Origin: Molossus alvarezi | Taxonomy: Eukaryota > Chordata > Mammalia > Chiroptera > Molossidae | Direction: 5' to 3' | Assembly (NCBI GenBank): GCA_037176705.1 | Contig: CM073885.1 | Coordinates: 219,182,290 to 219,246,289, forward strand | Length of the DNA: 64,000 nucleotides | Shown: one piece after another, positions 49,606-60,298 of the stretch | How positions within the stretch are numbered: position 1 is the stretch's first letter | Layout: every line of letters starts with the position of its first letter | Made by a program: the position numbers and the translations under genes | Notes under the pieces: model-generated | Told to the model about the DNA's origin: nothing | Database searches by the model: none | Seen by the model: only the letters and a program-made list of their open reading frames with translations

Positions 49606-49997
49606 CTGGAAACAAAGACAAGAATTACCTTTCATTCTATTCCATAGAATAAGCAAATACAAACATACAAGAATCCCTATAGAACTCACGGTATATGTTG
49701 TAAGTACTGACATTACTGAATTAACATTCTGAAATATAAGAAAGGAAAGATCGTTTCATTTCTAGAGCAAAAACTCTCTAGAATATCAGAGATTTATCCT
49801 TTAAACTACACATACTCAAGAATAATTCATTTCTCTATGCCAGAACATGGCCACTTAGAATTTATTTTATTGCAAAGTCAGCAGTGAAGGAGCAGGTAGT
49901 AGTATGTACTTTTGATGGAAATAGTCTAAATATTTATTAAAAACAGTCAACACAGATGCTACCTTTGGGTTTACAAACATTTAATAAAATGTCTTAA

Positions 49998-50274
49998 AAA
50001 TTAAAAAGCTTTGCCCTAGTCAGTTTTGTTCGGTGGTGAGAGCATCGGCCCGAGGACCAGAGTCACGGGTTCGTTCCGACCAAGGGCATGTTACCTTGGT
50101 TGTGGTTCGTCCCTGGCGCTGCTTGGGGTCACGCAGGAGGCAATCAGTAGATGTATCCCTCTCACGTCGATGTTCTCCTCTCTTCTCTCTCTCTCCCTCC
50201 CTCCCACTCTATCTGAAGATAAATAGGAAAATATCCTCAGGTGAGGATTAAAAAGAAAAAAAATTAAAAAGCCT
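49998..50274 (+). repeat. VES SINE in the MRPL1 last intron
   Basis: Body about 50013-50260, more diverged than most copies. TSD-like AAATTAAAAAGC at 49998-50009 and 50261-50272. It is antisense to MRPL1. Confidence 0.9.
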
Positions 50275-51164
50275 TTCCTATGACTAATGTTAAAGGACTT
50301 TGTTTAAACTGGCAAAAAACAGATAACTATATTGTTTTTAGAGATTTACTAACTATCATTCTACTCCAGCTATAGTCTCAGAGGAGCCTATACTCTAAGT
50401 TCTCCATGGAATATAAGAACCCATACACATACCATTACTAAGTTACTATGGCCAAATCTAGGACAACAGAATTAGCAAATGAGGCCATTATCACCAGTGT
50501 GTTTAACTCTCAAAGAAGGTGAAAAATTATGTAAGATTGTGCTTTAGTTAGACACTTGGCTATACAACGCAAAGTGACCAACTCCTATAATGATAAAATC
50601 ATAAGATAGTCTACTGAGCGTAATGGACTCTTGCTTGGCTTCAGACAGCTGTGGTGACATTTGCCTCAGGAAGGAATGTGAGCTGCACAAATGCAGTGAC
50701 AAGGGCACTGGACGGGTGCCTGGCCACTACACAGCTTCCCCATCTCGATCACGTTTCACTGTTCACCACGAATACCCTGTTTATAAGACGTGACTCTCAT
50801 GACATGATTAAAACCTTGTTTCTTTTCTAAAACAAGTAAGATTTAGAAAGCTAGTGCCAGTGACAAAGTGAATGGTGTGGCTTCACATCATTTCATAAGT
50901 GATTTTAGTTTCTATTTAATGCCATTGTAAGTTTAAGGCAATCAGTTTTCCTTCAAACTTTATTTATCCCATTTAATGGTAGAAATCATGCGGAAATTTA
51001 CAAAGATTTCAGGGTGTAGAATATTACCACTAATGTTGAAGAAGTCTCCTCTCTAACTACAGTTTTTAATAAGGCAATTAGGAATCCTTTGGAGAATTAA
51101 ATTTTATTTACTTAATCCCTGGAAATACTTTTGCTATGGTAGCTGCATATGAACTTGGTTGTTT

Positions 51165-53408
51165 TCTAAATATATTACATTTTTATTTTTCTTTCAATTT
51201 CCCATTCTTATATTATTTATTTATTTATTTGGACTTTTAAAAAAAATCTTTGTTGAATGTCTTACACATGTTCCTCATTTTTCCCCCAGTGACCCCCTCC
51301 TCCACACTCCCGCCCCCCTCCTGCCTTTTCCCACACTATTGTCTGTGTCCATTGGTTATGCATTGAAGTTCTTTGGTTTATTTCTTCCCACCCCCCAACC
51401 CCTTTGCCTTTGAGGTTTGTCAGTCTAGCAATAAATTTGTACTTCTTAATCCCTTCACCTTTTTCACCCATTTCCCCAACCCCCCTCCAAAATCTGGCAA
51501 CCAACAAAATGTTCTCTGTATCTATGAGAATGTTTCTGCTCGGCCTGTTCATTTTGTTTGTAGATTCCATTGTTGATAGATATGTATACATTGCCATTTT
51601 GTTTGTTCATATATTTTATCTTTTTCTTCAAAAAGACCCTTCGTCATTTCATACAATAACGGTTTGGTGGTGATGAACTCCTTTAACTTTTTCTTGTCTG
51701 GGAAACTCTTTATATGGCCATCGATTCTAAATGACAGCTTTGCAGGATAGAGTCATCTTGGTTGTAGGTTCTTGCTTTCCATCACTCTGAACATTTCTTG
51801 CCACTCCCTTCTGACCTGCAAAGTTTCTTTTGAGAAATCAACTCACAGCCTTATGGGAACTCCCTTTAGGTAACTACCTGCTTTTCTCTTGCTGCTTTTA
51901 AGATTCTCTCTTTGTCTTCAACCTCTTGCATTTTGATGATGATGTGTCTTGGTGTGGGCCTTTTGGGGTTCATCTTGTTTGGGACTGTCTGTGCTTCCTG
52001 GACTTGTATGTCTGTTTCCTTCACCAAGTTAGGAAAATTTTCTGCCATTATTGTTTCAAACAGGTTTTCAATTTCTTGTTCTCTCTCTCTTCTCCTTCTG
52101 GCATCCCCAATGCGAATGTTAGCACGCTTGAAGTTGTCCCAGAGGCTCCTTACACTATCCTCAATTTTTTGGATTATTTTTTATTTTTGCTGTTCTGATT
52201 GGGCGTTTTTTGCTTCCTTATATTCCAAATCAATGGTTTGTTTCTTGGATTTACGTACTCTACTATTGAATCTGTGTAAATTATTCTTTATTTCAGTTAA
52301 TGCCTCCTACATTTCTGACTGTGCATCCATCACTTCTGACTGGTCCTTTTTTATGCTCCTGACACCCTCACTAAGTTCACTGAGGTTCTCACTAAGTTCA
52401 CTGAGCATCCTTATAAGCAGTATTTTGAACTCAGCATCTGTTAGGTTGCTTATCTCCATTTCGCTTAGTTCTTTTCCTGGGGTTTTGTTCTGTTCATTCA
52501 TTTGGGACCTGTTTCTTTGTCTCCTCATTTTGGCTGCCTCCCTGTGTTTGTTTCTATGTATTACTTAACGAGAGGTATGGGGCCAGCTGAGTCCAGATGC
52601 TGCTTGTTTAAAAGAATTTAGGAAAACCTGAAGCTGGATCTAAGACAGGCCAATCCTATGGTTAAGCAAGTGGCAACAGCTTGGGTAGGCCTGAAAGTTG
52701 GGTGGGGCAGGGCCTCAGGGAATCACCAGGGTGGGGCAAACAGTGTGAGCCAGGTTGCTGGAGTCCCAGATATGGCTGCTGTTTGCCACCCCAGGGAAGG
52801 GCTCACCAAAGGAACAAAGGCCTCTGACAGCAAGTTTATCCCTGAGAAAGACCCCTCTCCAGCCCTCGCTGCAGTGCCAAACAGCTCAGTTCTTCCCTGT
52901 ATGTCTCTGGTGCCCCTCGAGCTGCCTCCCCTCCAAGCTTAGATGGAGTGAGTCCGATAAGTCCATCTGCGGGCCCTTTTAGAGGAGCTGCCTGAGGGTC
53001 CAGCCGCATCAGCTTCCCTGAGCCTCAGTTCCCGCTGGTTTTTCCAGCCAGAAGTTATGGGGATTCTATTCCTGGCACTGGAACCCTAAGTGGGGCGCCT
53101 GATGTGGTATGGAGACCCCTCAGTCCTCAGGGAGGACTTTCCCAGCTGAGGTGTCCTCCTGATTTTTATCCGCCACACGTGGGTGTGGGACCAGCCCCTC
53201 CGCCTCCACCCCTCCTACCAGTCTCGATGTAGCTGCTTCTTTAATTCTGTAGTAGTAGGACTTCCATTCAGCATGATTTCAGGTGGTTTTGAATGATGGT
53301 TGTTCTGTAGTTTAGTTGTGACTTTGATGTGGTTGTGGGAGGACGCAATACTGCATTTACCTACGCCACCATTTTGATCGGAAGTCCTCTAAATATCTTA
53401 CATTTTTA
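51165..53408 (-). mobile_element. Half-L1 element HAL1-B, minus strand, in the MRPL1 last intron
   Basis: Body 51186-53387. The 5' end at 53387 reads ACTTCCGATCAAAATGGTGG on the minus strand; 5'UTR to 52529, ORF1 52528 to about 51600, then a short 3'UTR and no ORF2. TSD of 21 bp with one mismatch: TCTAAATATATTACATTTTT (plus A) at 51165-51185 and the partner at 53388-53408. It runs in the same direction as MRPL1, and its 5' end is 66 intronic bases from the MRPL1 donor site. About 50 bp of extra sequence lies between the usual 3' end (about 51247) and the TSD. Confidence 0.93.
51600..52528 (-). pseudogene. HAL1-B ORF1 (L1 ORF1-like)
   Basis: Starts MRRQRNRSQMNEQNKTPGKE at 52528 and carries a repeated heptad-like stretch (MLSELSENLSELSEGVRSIK) typical of the ORF1 coiled coil. 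Stops near 52307 are followed by the central and C-terminal parts, including MAENFPNLVKETDIQVQEAQ near 51990-52048. The N-terminus is almost identical to HAL1-C. Not functional. Confidence 0.85.
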
Positions 53409-53453
53409 AAGTACACAGGGCTATAGGGAAGTCTACCCCAGCTACCCACTCAC

Positions 53454-53535
53454 CCAAATTCAGCGGTCTGTGCCTACAAACTTCTCTGACAACAGCTTGC
53501 AGATTGGCAGCTATCTCGTCACTTGACATATCAAG
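53454..53535 (-). CDS. MRPL1: MRPL1 penultimate coding exon (82 nt)
   Basis: The acceptor is a long pyrimidine tract ending TTCTTCTTTTTTCAG (53536 upward); the donor is TTTGG followed by GTGAGTGGG. The exon starts in phase 0 and encodes [20 protein letters not shown] and then RHRPLNL, with one leftover G that joins the terminal exon. This is the alpha-helical segment of the L1 ribosomal protein family that in bacteria reads ENIKAVLDALLKAKP, just before the final strands. The 82-nt length and phase fit the terminal exon exactly. The next upstream exon is not in the window up to 64000, so the preceding intron is longer than 10.4 kb. The exon sits between two HAL1 copies in opposite orientation. 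The protein is nuclear-encoded, imported into mitochondria, and part of the large mitoribosomal subunit. Confidence 0.95.
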
Positions 53536-55221
53536 CTGAAAAAAGAAGAAAAAAAGGATATATAACATTAATGATGTGAAAGTGAGAAAATAAAACAAAT
53601 GTTGGTAGCTGTATCAGTATTTATCCTCGACAGTATTTTTCAAGTATTCAACTAATGCAAATTATCTAATAAGAGACCTTTCTGGAAAAGAAAATCCTTC
53701 TATAACTCTTCTTTTAGAATGAAGACTTAATTACCTTACAGTACATATTACAGCAAAGTGTTTTGAAGTTGTTCCACTCAAGATTCCTTGATTACCAAGT
53801 GATTTCCCCGAAATCAATCCTGAGGCAGAATATACCACACCCTTTACTCCTCAAGGAATTAGTGATATTTTCTCTTGAAGTTATTTGTTGATTTACTTTT
53901 AAAGAAAACAGAAATGTTTAGAAATTAAAGCTTTCACACATTTCAAACAAAACTACTTGACTATACACATTCAGAAAACACATCTCACACAGAGACATTT
54001 TCAGGATGCTATGCTAACACTAACTAGGCAATAATAATCATCCTGCTATTTAGCAATAATACAGCAAGTAAATACATACAGGAACAAGACCTATTTATAA
54101 AACTCCTAAACCCTGAAAAACTCATATCTTTGGAAAGTCCTTGTGTTTATCATTCAAATTCAATGCATGTTACTCTTAAATATCCCAGTTAAAACCAGTT
54201 ATATTGCATTTCAATATGTAGAGGATTTTGCAATTTACAAAATGAATCCATTTTTAAAAATTCATATAAAACTTATAATAGTGTAACCAGCAAAAAAAAA
54301 TCACACAGTAAGAGTTCAAGTTCAAACAAGATTTCTATTTTCCAATGACTGCGAGAAATGCGCCATATGACCATAAAGAGAATTCCCCCTGAAAACATGA
54401 TTCACATCCTTATCAGACATCTACCTGACACTCTCTTGGGCATGATGCAGTACCAAACCCTAAATGAGAAGGTACAGACATTACTGGTGTATTTTCACCT
54501 TATGTCAATGCACAAGTGGGATTCTGGGAAGAAAAATATCAAGAAATGCTTAGGTCACTTCACTAAGTCCACAGACCTTACAAACTTAAATTTGCACTGT
54601 GGCAAGTAGTACAGTGACAGACAAGGCACCTTACATTTGCTGTTAAAATAGAAAAAACAAAAAACAAAAAAACAAAATGCCAAGGTTATCAACACATGTT
54701 CATGTCTTCTCTAATTCCTTTAATTCTCCACTTTACCTCAAACTGTCCTTCCTTATATATTAACTGATGTAACCACCACAGATCTAATAAATTCCTTTAC
54801 CCTTCGTTAAAGACCTAAACCTACCTTAAATTTGGGACAGCAATAAATACAAGAAAAAGTGAGATGTTCAACCTAACTTAAATAGTTTGTTACACTATTT
54901 AGACTAAACTTACCAGATTTTTGTAACTACTATATAATTTCTGCTGACCTGTACTGCCATCTCTACAGTAAGCTAATAATGACATGGCTTTAGAAATGAA
55001 AAACAATTACATCCCCTGTAACTTTCATTAGTAGGATGACTTCAGTGATTTCATTAAGTTTTAAAATAGTTTATACTTTTATCCAAATTCAACACTTCTA
55101 TCTTTACTTAGTACTACATCTCTACTGAATTTAAAAATATATTTGTAGCCATTAATACTTCATTTTTACTTATTCTTTTAGATATTGTGAAAAATTATGA
55201 AAAAGTTATATGGACTTTCGG

Positions 55222-55234
55222 TCAAGATGGTGGC
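55222..55234 (+). promoter_or_regulatory. YY1-like motif at the HAL1-C 5' end
   Basis: TCAAGATGGTGGC near the first base of the element. Human L1 has a YY1 site (AAGATGGCGGC type) in the same position that sets the transcription start. A comparable AAAATGGTGGC is found at the 5' ends of L1-B, L1-D and HAL1-B. The binding itself is inference. Confidence 0.45.
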
Positions 55235-56086
55235 ATAGGTAAATGCAATATCGCGTCCTCCTACAATCACATCAAAGTTACAAATAAACTACAGAACAAC
55301 TATCATTCAAAACCGCCTGAAATCCAGCTGAATGGAAGTCCTACAACTACAGAATTAAAGCAGCAGCCACATCCAGACTGGTAGGAGGGGCGGAGGTGGA
55401 GGGGCGGAGGTGGACGGGCTAGACCCACACCCACATGTGGCAGATCAAAATCAGGAGGAGACCTCCTCAGCTGAGAAGGTCCTCGCTGAGGACTGAGGGG
55501 TCCCTTTCCCACACCAAGTGTCCCACTAAGGGTCCCAGTGCCAGGAAGACAAGTCCCCATAACTTCTGACTGGCAAAACTAGCAGGAACTGAGGATCAGG
55601 GAGGCTGATGTGGCTGGAGCCTCAGGCAGCTCCTCTTAAAGGGCCCGCAGATGGACTTATCGGACTCACTCCGTCTAAGCTTGGAGGGGAGGCAGCTCGA
55701 GGGGCACCAGAGACATACAGGGAAGAACTGAACTGTTTGGCACTGCAGCGAGGGCTGAGAGAGGTCTTTCTCAGGGATAAACTTGCTGTCAGAGGCCTTT
55801 GTTCCTTTGGTGAGCCCTTCCCTGGGGTGGCAAACAGCAGCCATATCTGGGACTCCAGCAACCTGGCTCACACTGTTTGCCCTGCCCTGGTGATTCCCTC
55901 AGGCCCCGCCCCACCCAACTTTCAGGCCCACTCAAGCTGTTACCAGTTACTTTACCATAGGATTGGCTTGTCTTAGATCCTGCTTCAGGTTTTCCTAAAT
56001 TCTTTCAAACAAGCAGCATCTGGTTTCAGCTAGCCCCATACCTTTAGTTAAGTAATACATAGAAACAAACACAGGAGGCAGCCAAA

Positions 56087-56990
56087 ATGAGGAGACAAAG
56101 AAACAGGTCCCAAATGAATGAACAGAACAAAACCCCAGGAAAAGAACTAAGCGAAATGGAGATAAGCAACCTAACAGATGCTGAGTTCAAAATACTGCTT
56201 ATAAGGATGCTCAGTGAACTTAGTGAGAACCTCAGTGAACTTAGGGAGGGACTCAAGAGCATAAAAAAGGACCAGTCAGAAATGAAGGATGCACAGTAAG
56301 AAATGTAGGAGGCATTAACTGAAATAAAGAATAATTTACACAGATTCAATAATAGAGTAGGTAAAGCCAAGAAACAAACTATCGATTTAGAATATAAAGA
56401 AGTAAAAACACCCAATCAGAACAGCAAAAGGAAAAAAGAATCCAAATAAATAAGTGTAAGGAGCCTCTGGGACAACTTCAAGCGTGCCAACATTCCCTTC
56501 TTGGGGATGCCAGAAGGAGAAGAGAGAGCAAGAAATTGAAAACCTGTTTGAAACAATAATGGCAGAAAACTTCCCTAACTTGGTGAAGGAAACAGACATA
56601 CAAGTCCAGGAAGCACAGACAGTCCCAAACAAGATGAACCCCAAAAGGCCCACACCAAGACACATCATCATCAAAATGCAAAAGGTTCAAGACAAAGAAT
56701 CTTAAAAGCAGCAAGGGAAAAGCAGTTAGTTAGCTACAAGGGAGTTCCTGTAAGACTATCAGCTGATTTCTCAAAAGAAACTTTGCAGGCCAGAAGGGAG
56801 TGGCAAGAAATGTTCAGAGTGATGAAAAGCAAGAACCTACAACCAAGATGACTCTATCCTGCAAAGCTGTCATTTAGAATCGATGGCCATATAAAGAGTT
56901 TCCCAGACAAGAAAAAGTTAAAGGAGTTCATCACCACTAAACCGTTACTATATGAAATGATGAAGGGTCTTTTTGAAGAAAAAGATAAAA
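56087..56990 (+). pseudogene. HAL1-C ORF1 (L1 ORF1-like)
   Basis: Starts MRRQRNRSQMNEQNKTPGKE and carries the coiled-coil repeat MLSELSENLSELREGLKSIK. It stops at 56297-56299, resumes with the RRM-like and C-terminal blocks (ETIMAENFPNLVKETDIQVQ at about 56545-56605, then FSKETLQARREWQEMFRV-like near 56770-56820), and has at least one frameshift near 56520. Not functional. Confidence 0.85.
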
Positions 56991-57356
56991 TATATGAACA
57001 AACAAAATGGCAATGTATACATATCTATCGACAATGGAATCTACAAACAAAATGAATAGGCAGAGCAGAAACATTCTCATAGACCCAGAGAACATTTTGT
57101 TGGTTGCCAGATGGGAGGGGGGTTGGGGAAACGGGTGAAGAAGGTGAAGGGATTAAGAAGTACAAATTGGTTGCTAGACTGACAAACCTCGAAGGGAAGA
57201 TCTTATATTCATAACCAATGGACACAGAAAACGTGTGGGAAAAGGCAGGAAGGGGGAGGGAGTGGGGAGGAGAAGGTTAATGGGTAAAAATGAGGAACAT
57301 CTGTAATACATTCAACAATAAAGATAAAAACAAAACAAACAAACAAAAAGTTATAT

Positions 57357-58190
57357 ATTTTGGGGGCATAGCTATGATTATTTAATTGGCTACTGATGAT
57401 AAAATAGCTATATACAATTACAAAATGCATGCATGCTTGAGAAATTTATTTGGGCTGATAACAATCTAGAGATAACTCATGAAAGCAACATTTCCAAGTC
57501 TTTCTTTGTGGTCTTACAAAGGAAGACAAGGATGACCATTATGAGGAGACAGTACCTGTTCTACTCTCAACAACCGAGCATGAGACTTGGTAAAGCAGGT
57601 TAAAACAAAAAATCAATAAAACAGGAATGGGTTGACCTTGAAGGAAAATTGAACTATGTTAAGCACCATATCTGTGTGTGTGTATGCATGATGTATGTAC
57701 TTGAATATATAATAGTCACAATACTATCTATCTTAAGCTAAAATAATTGTTCACTACAGGACAAAATAGTTATTCCTCATTCTGCAATGTAGATGTTTTC
57801 AAGAAAAGACTACTTCACTGAACCCTACCTTCTGCTTAACATTTTTTATTATGTCAGGAATAATTCCCAAACAGACTAGATGGATGACTTACCAAAGATA
57901 TCAGGGTGTTGACTCAGAGGATACAGGTGAACTCTATCTACTTCTTTGCTTTAACTCAGATTTTCCTCTTTCTGTGAAATTCCTAACCTTTGTCTCCAAT
58001 GACTTGTTACCACTGTGAGAAAATGAAAACACTGGTTTTTCACCATTTTCTGTCCCTTTGAGATACAGATGTAAGCAGGGTAAATTGTAGTTGTGAGCGT
58101 GTCTAAGGCAGAGATTCTTAAGTGTATTTCAGGTTATCAAAATTCACTCCAGAAAAATGTGCACAGGCACAAAGAAAGAATGTTAGCATA
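57357..58190. other. Unique intronic DNA
   Basis: No supported exon. A GTAAGT that looks like a donor on the minus strand near 57890 lacks a matching acceptor and a sensible frame. Confidence 0.45.
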
Positions 58191-58194
58191 CATC

Positions 58195-58390
58195 TTCCTG
58201 GTTTGATCCCGGTCAGGGCACATGCCCGAGTTGTGGGCTCGATCCCCAGTAGAGTGCATGCAGGAGGCAGCCAATAGATGTTTCTCTCTCACATGGATGT
58301 TTCTATCTCTCTCTCTCCCTTCTTCTCTCTAAACAAAAACCAAACAAACAAAAAAACAAAACTCAATAAAAATATATTTAAAATAAAAGA
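58195..58390 (+). repeat. 5'-truncated VES-type SINE
   Basis: Begins inside box B (GGTTTGATCCCGGTCAGGGC), lacks the head, and continues with the CT-rich region and an (AAAC)n-type tail. No convincing TSD. Confidence 0.85.
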
Positions 58391-60034
58391 AGGGGGAAGA
58401 GAGAAGAAAGGGTGCTGAGAAAACTGTGTCAGTTAAACGAGATCCCTGGGCCATATTGTGAGAATTGCCAGTATAGAATTAAGTCTGTTCAAACAGTCTG
58501 GATGACTAAGGGCTACAATGTAAAAAAAGGATTCAACTTAATTTTTTACATTTCACAGAGGATAGAACTAAAAAAAATTGTGAAGTATGTATACATGATT
58601 GCTAAACAATCGTATTAACCCCCTAAAGTGGCCAGCTTCTGTCACTGCAAATGTACTGACAGCTTCTAGATGACTGATCATCTCTAAATGGAAACTGCAG
58701 AGAGGACTGCTGCTTTGAGTAAGCACTTGTTAGAGAATCTGACCTCCAAAATCCCTTCCAAGTGCAATGTTCCAAGATTATATAATGTGGCCTGGCATAT
58801 GGCTGCTCCAGATGGGCCAATACTCTTAATCCCCATGACCCCTATCAATCTAAACCGAGAAAAGAAAGATAACCTGTGTATTTCCTATACAACTTTAAGG
58901 AAAATAATAATTGATGTATTAAGTGGCTGTTTATTGGGTCTTACTCTTAGTCGAGCTCCGTTCTAAGCATTACAGAGATATTATTCATGTCTCCTAAGAC
59001 ATAAATAATTTTATGGGTCCCTTTCCCAAGTTTTCCCCTTCTCCTTGATCTCCCTAGTACTTTCTGATTCCCTGACGCTCTCCCTTTGACACTGCCCAGA
59101 AAGTTGGGGCAAATTTTTTCTGTAAAGGATTATTTAATAAATATTTTAGGCTTTGAGGGCCACATATGATTTCTGCTGCATATTCTTAATTTTTTTTTAC
59201 CACACCCTTTAAAAGGCCACTCTAAGTTCACATATGATTTAAAACCACAGAGCCATGGTTTGCTAACTCCTGTTTTAGGACACATTATATGTCTACAAGT
59301 AGATAAAAATGCATGCAAAGGCAAGTTGTGATATAAGTTATGCTTTATGTCACTTTAACAAATAAAAATTATCTACCAAACTCTAACAGAATAAGAAGCT
59401 TTCATCATTGCTTATAATAAAGTTATTTTAAAAATGCTTACTTTTGTTTTTTATATTTTAAGATATTTAATAATTCACAATAAGGTCTAATAGATGTCTT
59501 ATCATTTATTATAAATATTATATTAGTGATTGTTATTATTTGTTTAAAAGTAACACTAATGAAAGTACAAAGAATTATCTTTCAGATCCATTCAATTTCC
59601 TCTCACAGCATTTGGATAAAGACAAAATTCTATAAAAGCTACCATATTTCTTACTGGTTTCTGAAATAAAGCTAACAAAGGGAAGCCCTGTGTGCAGTGC
59701 ACTGACAACAAATGGACTGGCAAACAAAGGAAAGCATGTCAGTTTCCTTTCCTTGAACACATTATGCAGCGTTTGTATTTTTCATGTTAGTCTATTGATC
59801 AAGGATTACTACGTTGTTGAGTTAATGCAATGAATAAGTGAGAAAAGTTAGCTGTTCTCTCAAATAATATGGATTTTCTTATGCTATTATTTATATCTAA
59901 AGAAGGGGAAAGTCACAGATTGAATTCCCCCAAATTCTGGGAAATTATCATCTGATTTCATAATAGTATAGATAAGAAAACTGGAAATAACAAACTATTT
60001 TTCATTCTATATTCCTACTGGTAAGAATGCTGAT
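58391..60034. other. Intronic DNA with old repeat relics
   Basis: About 58910-58990 (GTGGCTGTTTATTGGGTCTT, CCGTTCTAAGCATTACAG) resembles MIR. About 58730-58790 (GAATCTGACCTCCAAAATCC) resembles an unnamed old repeat. The hAT relic at 59107-59272 is listed separately. No exon seen. Confidence 0.45.
59107..59272 (+). repeat. hAT-type DNA transposon relic
   Basis: Starts near GCAAATTTTTTCTGTAAAGG, continues AATATTTTAGGCTTTGAGGG, and ends ATGGTTTGCTAACTCCTG, which complements the start. This is a well-known mammalian hAT non-autonomous layout; I do not assign a family name. The centre is deleted. Confidence 0.7.
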
Positions 60035-60298
60035 AAAAATCTATCCAATTCTGGCCAGTTTGGCTCAGCAGATAGAGCATCGGCCCGCAGACCTGAGAGT
60101 CCCGGGTTCGGTTCCCTAAGGGCACATACCTCAGTTGCAATTTGTCCCTGGACCCGGATGGGGTCATGTGGGTGGTAACCAGTTGATGTGTCTCTCTCAC
60201 ATCGATGTTTCTCTCTCTCTCTCTTCCTTACTCTCTCCCTCCCGCTCCAATAAATGCAAAATGTCCTCGAGAATAAAAAAATAAAAAAATCTATCCAA
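60035..60298 (+). repeat. VES SINE with perfect 14-bp TSD
   Basis: Body 60049-60284. TSD AAAAATCTATCCAA at 60035-60048 and 60285-60298. It lacks the CCCTG start, so slightly 5'-truncated, and has a short deletion in the tail region. Confidence 0.95.

Larger units (their letters stand above)
49606..53453 (-). other. MRPL1: MRPL1 last intron
   Basis: About 3.85 kb with donor GTGAGT at 53448-53453 and acceptor TTTCCAG at 49606-49612. More than half is transposon: HAL1-B (51186-53387) and a VES SINE (50013-50260). The remaining sequence holds no other exon that I can see; about 50560-50770 is unusually GC-balanced and repeat-free. Confidence 0.85.
55200..57356 (+). mobile_element. Half-L1 element HAL1-C, plus strand, in an MRPL1 intron
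   Basis: Body 55212-57344. The 5' end reads GGACTTTCGGTCAAGATGG; 5'UTR to 56086, ORF1 from 56087 to about 56990, 3'UTR 57000-57320, ending in an (AAAC)n-type tail. TSD AAAAAGTTATAT at 55200-55211 and 57345-57356. No ORF2 sequence is present between ORF1 and 3'UTR. It is antisense to MRPL1 and head-to-head with HAL1-B, their 5' ends being 1.82 kb apart with the 82-nt exon between. Confidence 0.93.

Noticed and set aside
51912..52568. 218-residue plus-strand open frame
   Set aside because: It is the antisense shadow of HAL1-B ORF1; the same shadow appears opposite HAL1-C.
49487..53535. MRPL1 as a processed retrocopy
   Set aside because: The two coding segments are separated by a 3.85-kb intron with proper GT-AG borders and are intact, so this is the parental gene.
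54358..54609. 83-residue plus-strand open frame in the MRPL1 intron
   Set aside because: Opposite strand to MRPL1, without acceptor/donor sites or a family signal.
57885..57945. Possible MRPL1 exon on the minus strand ending in GTAAGT near 57890
   Set aside because: No pyrimidine tract or convincing acceptor upstream, and the translated segment does not fit the uL1 family.
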